Source: Alphaproteobacteria bacterium (GTDB lineage Bacteria > Myxococcota_A > UBA796 > GCA-2862545). Taken from it: a DNA stretch of 64,000 bases. Of this stretch, positions 59,825 to 64,000 are shown in pieces. The translations under genes and the position numbers were made by a program. The notes below the pieces were generated by a model. It saw nothing but the letters and a program-made list of their open reading frames with translations, was not told the origin of the DNA and did not search any database. How positions within the stretch are numbered: position 1 is the stretch's first letter; every line of letters starts with the position of its first letter. The DNA is taken from contig JACKEO010000004.1 of NCBI GenBank assembly GCA_020632955.1, positions 293,704 to 357,703 of the forward strand. The letters run 5' to 3'.

Positions 59825-59874
59825 TCGGGCCGCTGATCGGGGCTCTGATGGGCCGCTGATCGGACCGCCGTCCG
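59821..59874. repeat. Four imperfect 12-bp tandem repeats with terminal hairpin
   Basis: CTGATCGGGCCG, CTGATCGGGGCT, CTGATGGGCCG and CTGATCGGACCG follow one another from 59821 to 59867. A hairpin CGGAC-CGCC-GTCCG (59861-59874) overlaps the last unit. It lies between two convergent genes, so the hairpin may be a two-way terminator. Confidence 0.65.
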
Positions 59875-59895
59875 GCCCCCGAACGGGCCCACACC

Positions 59896-60285
59896 TCACG
59901 CAGCGCGCGCGGGGAAGAGGGCGAGCTGCCGCGGCCGCACGCTGGACGGCGCGACATCCTGGGGCGCGAGCACGCCGAGGATGCGGCCCGCCACGCGCCA
60001 CCGCGCCTCGTCGCAGCGCTCCCCGCGATCGCCCACCAGACCGCCGCGGGCCACCGTGCCCAGCCGGGGCACGCCGCGCAGGGCCGGCACGAGCACCACG
60101 CTGTCGCCCACGTGGGCGCGCCCGCCGACCATGACGACCGCGCCTGCCTGCAGGGCCAGCCCCGCCGCGACGCCGGACTCGGCCACGTAGAACCAGCGCA
60201 CCGGGCCCGCCCGCGGCGGCACGGCATCGGCCGCGAAGGCGGGCAGCAGCTCGACGGGGACGGGAGAGAGGGTGGGGGGGGTCAT
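59896..60285 (-). CDS. Small protein with S24/LexA-peptidase-like pattern
   Basis: A 129-aa soluble protein. The pattern WFYVAESGVAAGLALQAGAV, GDSVVLVPALRGVPRLGTVA then GLVGDRG, CDEARWRVAGRILGVL recalls the C-terminal peptidase domain of LexA/UmuD (S24), with the final RWRVAGRILGVLAP most telling. A clear catalytic Ser-Lys dyad cannot be made out, so it may be a catalytically dead or unrelated beta-fold. The ATG at 60285 follows GGAGGT. It is 81 bases downstream of the Cas4/AddB-like nuclease gene on the same strand, which would suit a DNA-damage context (inference). Confidence 0.65.
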   Translation of the reverse strand: MTPPTLSPVPVELLPAFAADAVPPRAGPVRWFYVAESGVAAGLALQAGAVVMVGGRAHVGDSVVLVPALRGVPRLGTVARGGLVGDRGERCDEARWRVAGRILGVLAPQDVAPSSVRPRQLALFPARAA

Positions 60286-60366
60286 CGGGCACCTCCGACA
60301 CCCCTCTTGTACGCGGGCCTCTTCTCGATGGCTACACCCGTTCAGTATCACCGGACATTTTCTGGC

Positions 60367-61263
60367 TCATTCGCGATCACACGCCCGCCGGAAGACGCAG
60401 CCTGCACAGGTCGCGTCACCCTCGGGCAGCGCGGCGAAGGCCTCCTCGGGCGCCTGGTCCACCTCGGGATCGGGCAGCATCGCCCGCATCTCGGCCGCCG
60501 AGGTGCGCACCAGCTCCTCCACCTCGCGCAGGGTGGCGGCCCCCACACGGAGCGTGCGGAAGTCCCCGAGGCGGGTGCGCGCCTCGATGGCCGAGATGCG
60601 ATCCAGCGGCACGCGGTGCCGACGGTGGGCGTAGAGCGCGTAGAGCGCGAGCTGGCGTTCGGCGTCGCCCGCCGGTGGTGCGGCCCCGGTCTTCCAGTCG
60701 ATCACCACCAGGCCGCCCTCCCCGTCCTCCACGAGCACGTCGAGGGCCACCCACACCGGCACGTCCCCCACCTGGAGGCGCTCGAGCTGCTCCACCTCGC
60801 GGATGCGTCCGGGCACCTGGAAGAGCCGACGCGCCACGGCGTGGTCGATGGCGGCGTCGGTCTGCTCGACCAGCTCGTCCACCCACCCGGCCCACGCGGC
60901 ATCGCCGGGATCCTCGCCGTAGAAGAGGTCCATGAAGCCCGGGTAGCGACGCGGGTCGAGGTCGGGCAGGCCCCGCCGCGCATCCTCCAGCTCGCGCCGC
61001 GCCCGCCGGGCCACGTCGTCCCGCACGGCGTCGCGGTCGACCTCCGCCCCCGCACGCCGGCGCTGCAGCAGGTGGGCGAGGGTCTCGTGCACGCGCTGCC
61101 CCACCCACTGGCTGCGCGCGAGCAGCTGCTTCATGCGGTAGAGCGACCGCGACCGCTCGTGCACCGAGGCCCGCCACCCGTCGCGGGCGCCGTAGTAGGT
61201 CAGCCAGTACCGCCGCCGGCAGGTCGCGAGCGTGCGGTGCCGGCTCCACGACCACACCAGCAT
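60367..61263 (-). CDS. PD-(D/E)XK nuclease with predicted iron-sulfur cluster (Cas4/AddB-like)
   Basis: A 298-aa RecB-type nuclease. The core is VALDVLVED (Asp175) and VVIDWKTG (Asp189-x-Lys191), then QLALYALY. Four cysteines are placed as in the 4Fe-4S cluster of AddB/Cas4: Cys15 in TLATCRRRYW at the N-terminus and Cys286, Cys289, Cys295 (C-x2-C-x5-C) at the C-terminus. It probably acts on DNA ends in repair or recombination. No CRISPR array or cas genes are present, so it is not a CRISPR Cas4. The ATG at 61263 has GGGAGAGGTG before it; divergent from the small gene at 61297. Confidence 0.93.
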   Translation of the reverse strand: MLVWSWSRHRTLATCRRRYWLTYYGARDGWRASVHERSRSLYRMKQLLARSQWVGQRVHETLAHLLQRRRAGAEVDRDAVRDDVARRARRELEDARRGLPDLDPRRYPGFMDLFYGEDPGDAAWAGWVDELVEQTDAAIDHAVARRLFQVPGRIREVEQLERLQVGDVPVWVALDVLVEDGEGGLVVIDWKTGAAPPAGDAERQLALYALYAHRRHRVPLDRISAIEARTRLGDFRTLRVGAATLREVEELVRTSAAEMRAMLPDPEVDQAPEEAFAALPEGDATCAGCVFRRACDRE

Positions 61264-61296
61264 CACCTCTCCCCCTGCTGCCCACCGGAGCCGCTC

Positions 61297-61608
61297 ATGC
61301 CACGCACCCCTTCCACGCCCGTCCTCCTCCTGCTGGCCGCCACCGGCGGGTGGTGCCTGGCCCGCGCCACGCCTCCCCAGGCGCATGCGGCCGACGAGCC
61401 CGCCGAGCAGGCCTATCGCTGCCGCACCTTCCGGCACGCGCTCGACGGCGACGCACCCCTCGACACCCACGACCGTACCTCGGAGGTGGGCCAGTGGGTG
61501 GCCGAGCAGCGCGCGGGCGGCTGGACCCTCGACGAGGTCGACTTCGAGGTGGCCTCCAAGCCCAACGGCTTCCCGCAGGGCTACGTCCAGCTCTGCCTCA
61601 GGCGCTGA
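61297..61608 (+). CDS. Small secreted or membrane-anchored protein
   Basis: A 103-aa protein with N-terminal hydrophobic segment (TPVLLLLAATGGWCLARATP). The C-terminal domain of about 60 residues, AYRCRTFRHALDGDAP, WVAEQRAGGWTLDEVDFEVA and FPQGYVQLCLRR, has two cysteines that could pair. The second part resembles a short ferredoxin-like or DUF4177-type domain by shape (weak). GGAG is 6 bases before the ATG. It is divergent from the nuclease gene with 33 bases between starts. No function recognised. Confidence 0.65.
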   Translation: MPRTPSTPVLLLLAATGGWCLARATPPQAHAADEPAEQAYRCRTFRHALDGDAPLDTHDRTSEVGQWVAEQRAGGWTLDEVDFEVASKPNGFPQGYVQLCLRR

Positions 61609-62135
61609 CGCGCCGCACCCGGTCGATCCCGCCCTCCGTCTCGTGCCCCCTGGCCGCGCCTGCCTGCCTGCAGGGGCTCGGGGGAGTCGGATCCGGTGGG
61701 CATCCCGTCGTCTGGGGACGAGGAGCGCGAGGCAGACCACGGGGCGTGGCGTGACGCCCCGGGGAAGGGCGTCGGCGGGAGCCCGCACGATGGTGGAGCG
61801 AGGGCAGGGAGCCCAGGAGGATGCTCCACCAGCGGACCCCGTGCCTCAGGCGACAGGGATGACCCACCGGATCCAGTTCGAGACCGCGCCGACGACTGTC
61901 GACGGCGCAGTGATACCGATGCGATCGATCCCGGTCAAGCCGCCACTCTCACGACGTGGCTGTGGAAATCCTCCCCCGGCTGTGGACAACCTGGGAGGAC
62001 CGATCCGTGTGCCGCTGCGGAGCGGGCTTTGGATCCGCGGGCGCCTGTGGATGACCTCCGATCCGGGCTCGCGGCACGCGATCGCGTGACGTCCGGAGTC
62101 CAGGACGGTGTCGCGGCGCGCGCGGCGCGACGGCT
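61609..62135. other. 527-base non-coding interval
   Basis: No convincing gene is seen in either strand. It holds an inverted repeat GACGCCC-N7-GGGCGTC (61753-61773) and the three DnaA-box-like 9-mers at 61961-62054. Two GATCGATC-like steps are at 61923. Composition from 61860 on is less GC-rich than the surroundings. It is the longest gene-free stretch in the window. Confidence 0.6.
61961..62054 (+). promoter_or_regulatory. Three DnaA-box-like 9-mers
   Basis: TGTGGAAAT (61961-61969), TGTGGACAA (61981-61989) and TGTGGATGA (62046-62054) in one orientation. TGTGGACAA is the complement of TTGTCCACA, the DnaA box form of high-GC bacteria; the others differ at one or two of the last positions. No AT-rich unwinding element or dnaA/dnaN gene is adjacent, so a full oriC is doubtful. 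Confidence 0.4.
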
Positions 62136-62645
62136 CTACGGGGGGCCGCTGTCGCCGGAGTCCCCGGAGTCACCGCTGTCACCCGAGTCGCCGCTGTCGC
62201 CCGAGTCACCCGAGTCGCCGCTGTCACCCGAGTCGCCGCTGTCGCCCGAGTCACCGCTGTCGCCGGAGTCACCGCTGTCGCCAGAGTCGCTCAGGATGTT
62301 CATCGCCGCGGCGGTGTCGAAGCCCGTGGCCACGTACTCGAGGGCGCAGGCGTCGGTGCCGGCGCTGTTCACGAGCAGCACGCGGATGAAGGGGGGGTTG
62401 TCGGAGACGCCGTTGGAGCCGTTGACCTTGTAGGCCGCGACCTTGCCGTCGCCGTCGATGGCGAAGTTCGCCTGGAAGAGGATGCTGGAGACCTCGAAGA
62501 AGTCGCTCACATCGCCCGTGGGACCCGTGTTCGTGGTGCCGTCGCTGTCGGTGTCGCCGTCCTTGTCGGCACCGGCACCGCAGGCGGTGGCGAGCGCGGC
62601 GGCGAGGACGAGCGAGTGCCGGCGGGGGCGGAGGGAGGGAATCAT
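62136..62645 (-). CDS. Lipoprotein ending in an SGD-repeat tail
   Basis: A 169-aa lipoprotein. The signal peptide has lipobox LATAC; an Asp/Thr linker (DKDGDTDSDGTTNTGPTG) follows. A domain of about 75 residues (FFEVSSILFQANFAIDGDGK, FIRVLLVNSAGTDACALEYV) comes next, then a C-terminal run of about 16 Ser-Gly-Asp triplets ending GPP. In the two RCC1 lipoproteins the same repeat is internal, so here a domain may have been lost or the tail is a stalk end. GGAG lies 6 bases before the ATG at 62645. Function unknown; surface display likely. Confidence 0.78.
   Translation of the reverse strand: MIPSLRPRRHSLVLAAALATACGAGADKDGDTDSDGTTNTGPTGDVSDFFEVSSILFQANFAIDGDGKVAAYKVNGSNGVSDNPPFIRVLLVNSAGTDACALEYVATGFDTAAAMNILSDSGDSGDSGDSGDSGDSGDSGDSGDSGDSGDSGDSGDSGDSGDSGDSGPP
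62148..62288 (-). repeat. SGD codon-triplet repeat array, third locus
   Basis: About 16 tandem 9-base units encoding Ser-Gly-Asp, as at 27597 and 30714, with mixed TCG/TCC/AGC-type serine codons. Located at the C-terminus of the lipoprotein. Confidence 0.88.
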
Positions 62646-62717
62646 CGGGTGCTCCAGGGAAACGGACAGGCTCGACACCGGTCGAGCGGCCGGCGCACGT
62701 TAGCCGCCCGCGCACCT

Positions 62718-62730
62718 CCGATCAAATCGG
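62718..62730. promoter_or_regulatory. Short hairpin between the SGD lipoprotein and the acyltransferase-like gene
   Basis: CCGAT-CAA-ATCGG in an AT-richer 40-base stretch. It is 54 bases past the stop of the gene to its right and 73 bases before the lipoprotein start, so it could be a terminator for the one or part of the promoter of the other. Confidence 0.3.
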
Positions 62731-62784
62731 ACTGCGTGATTCCCGCCACCAACTCGGTGCAATCCCGTCGCAGGGCGGTCGCCG

Positions 62785-64000
62785 TCAGCAGCCCCGAAGC
62801 CACCAGCCCGCGGCCGTGCCGGCGAGCAGCGCCACCGGCCACGCCCACCGTCCCAGCGTGCTCCGCGCCGGGTCCACGGGGTCCGGCTCCAGCTCCGGGG
62901 GCTCCGCCTCCGCGCGCTCGTCCACCCAGCAGCGTCGCCGCTGCCACGGCGCCTGCGGCAGATCGATGCGGGTGGCCCCGCCGCCCGCGAGCACGGCCTC
63001 CCAGTCCACGTCCACGCCGGCCACCCAGGCCTCGCCCAGGGCCTCCAGCGCCGACCGCGGCCCCTGATCCGCCACGTGGGCCGAGAGCACACGGTGGGTG
63101 GGGGACCCGAGCGCCCGCCGCGCCACGCCGGCCAGCACGGGGCGCACCGACAGCTCCACCACCACGCTCGGGCCGTCCACCACGCTGCGGAGCGCCGCCC
63201 CGAGGCGACAGGGCTCCAGCAGCTGACGGGTCCACCCCGCCGGCGTGGCGAGCTCGTCGGCGTCCACCTTGCCCAGGTGCCCCACCGCCATGCGGAGCCG
63301 CGGCGGCGAGAGCAGGCCCAGCGCGCCCTGGAGGGCCTTCGCGGCACGGCGACGCGCCGACGGCGAGGTGGCCACGGCACCCAGCTCCACCACGTGGCTC
63401 ACCGAGGGGTGCGCCAGCACGCGATCCAGCCCGCCGCGCTGCCCGCCCACCACGAGCTCCCCCGGGGCGAGCTCGGCGACGAGCCAGGCATCCTCGGCCC
63501 CCCGCAACAGCTCGCGCACCGCGTCCGCCTCCGCCCGGAAGGCCACGGCGCGCGCCCGCGGCGCCTCCGCGAGCGCCCGATGACGGGCCACCGCGTACAG
63601 CGCCGCGTCCTCCAGCGACCACACCCCCGCCACGCAGGCGGCCGCCACCTCGCCCATCCCCTGCCCCGCGACGCCATCGAAGCCCACGCCGGCACGTGCC
63701 CACGCACGGGCGAGGGCCACCTGCACCGCGAAGGTGAGCAGCTCGTCGTGCGCCACGGGATCGACCGCACCGCGGACCGCCGCGCGCAGGCCGGGCCCGC
63801 CCGCCCGTGCCAGCGCCGCGTCCACCTCGCCCACGGTGTCGGCGAGCAGCGGCCACTGCGCCAGGGTGGCGCCCAGGCCCCGCACGTCGCCCGCCGACAC
63901 GGGGAAGAGCCCCACCACCGGGGGCACCTCGGCGGGCGCCTCGCCCGACAGCCGCTTGTCGGGCGCCGCCCGCAGTGCGTGCGCCGCCTCGCCCGCGTCG
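62785..64000 (-). CDS. Polyketide-synthase-type acyltransferase domain protein, catalytic motifs degenerate; 5' end outside window
   Basis: The last 404 residues of a larger protein; the frame is open to the right edge. The start of an AT domain is VVGLFPVSAGDVRGLGATLA. The nucleophile loop, normally GHSxGE, reads GVAGQGMGEVAAACVAGVWS: the catalytic Ser is Gly and the His before it is Gln. The second catalytic region (usually HS-P) reads VATSPSARRR, without His. DLPQAPWQRRRCWVD matches the typical AT-end motif. A C-terminal membrane helix (WAWPVALLAGTAAGWWL) is not normal for AT domains. Fold kept and chemistry lost suggests a structural or binding role, perhaps in a membrane-tethered PKS-like protein. 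Confidence 0.82.
   Translation of the reverse strand, partial: DAGEAAHALRAAPDKRLSGEAPAEVPPVVGLFPVSAGDVRGLGATLAQWPLLADTVGEVDAALARAGGPGLRAAVRGAVDPVAHDELLTFAVQVALARAWARAGVGFDGVAGQGMGEVAAACVAGVWSLEDAALYAVARHRALAEAPRARAVAFRAEADAVRELLRGAEDAWLVAELAPGELVVGGQRGGLDRVLAHPSVSHVVELGAVATSPSARRRAAKALQGALGLLSPPRLRMAVGHLGKVDADELATPAGWTRQLLEPCRLGAALRSVVDGPSVVVELSVRPVLAGVARRALGSPTHRVLSAHVADQGPRSALEALGEAWVAGVDVDWEAVLAGGGATRIDLPQAPWQRRRCWVDERAEAEPPELEPDPVDPARSTLGRWAWPVALLAGTAAGWWLRGC

Noticed and set aside
60367..61263. CRISPR-associated Cas4
   Set aside because: No repeats, spacers or other cas genes in the window; the sequence fits the wider AddB/RecB-type nuclease group.
61609..62135. Chromosomal replication origin
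   Set aside because: Only three box-like sites, no AT-rich unwinding region and no dnaA, dnaN or gyrB nearby; kept only as a possible DnaA-binding cluster.
61696..62433. Open frame across the non-coding interval and the SGD gene
   Set aside because: Its second half is antisense to the SGD array (Pro-Glu-Ser repeats) and the first half has no ribosome site or protein-like composition.

Overview
The window is about 64 kb of very GC-rich, densely coding DNA (roughly 70 percent GC by eye). It most resembles an uncultured Myxococcota / deltaproteobacterial chromosome. The reasons are the many short lipoproteins with a lipobox followed by D/S/T-rich linkers, AgmX/PglI C-terminal domains, a PEGA-domain protein, RCC1-repeat surface lipoproteins with (SGD)n linkers, DUF1592/DUF1552 pairs and a fused E1 ketoacid dehydrogenase. 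This placement is an inference; no rRNA or tRNA gene was seen. No CRISPR array, integrase or insertion sequence was recognised, so this reads as chromosome rather than a mobile island.

Layout: 1-6387 (minus) holds a partial RND permease, a small secreted protein and three translationally coupled lipoprotein sulfatases, one with an aberrant formylglycine motif. 6476-12122 holds a PLD-family protein, small lipoproteins, a DUF2807 protein, a two-gene HEPN-like module, an AgmX-type protein and an SGNH hydrolase. 12151-17736 (minus) is an RND efflux operon (adaptor, permease, PDZ protein) whose last gene carries an apparent frameshift. 17875-23656 holds an unrecognised 498-aa protein, a Fic AMPylase behind two palindromes, secreted proteins, a GNAT enzyme and an S51 peptidase. 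23771-27080 is the divergent katG-oxyR peroxide module. 27143-33222 is a tandem duplication containing two large ZU5-RCC1-L-domain lipoproteins, a TetR regulator and a rhomboid, with relics of oxyR, tetR and the rhomboid gene at the junctions.

33302-38754 holds dapD, a small conserved protein, another AgmX-type protein and an outer-membrane receptor coupled to a lipoprotein. 38777-42519 is an SbcCD/Mre11-Rad50-like pair without a zinc hook. 42641-46559 is a DUF1592-DUF1552-lipoprotein operon. 46591-55105 holds an RsmJ-like methyltransferase, a secreted protein, a sulfotransferase, a PEGA protein, the fused E1 enzyme, RecX and an MltG predicted to be a lipoprotein. 55199-58189 is an oleA-oleB-oleD cluster for head-to-head long-chain olefin synthesis, without oleC. 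58355-61608 holds a lipoprotein, a BtpA-family protein, an S24-like small protein, a Cas4/AddB-like nuclease and a small secreted protein. 61609-62135 is non-coding with three DnaA-box-like 9-mers. The window ends with an SGD-repeat lipoprotein and a partial acyltransferase-like protein whose catalytic residues appear to be lost.

The most informative signals are the tandem duplication with its three gene relics, the OleA catalytic set preserved in an ole cluster lacking oleC, the non-canonical sulfatase inside a coupled sulfatase operon, the dead acyltransferase domain, the HEPN-like pair and the Fic operator palindromes.
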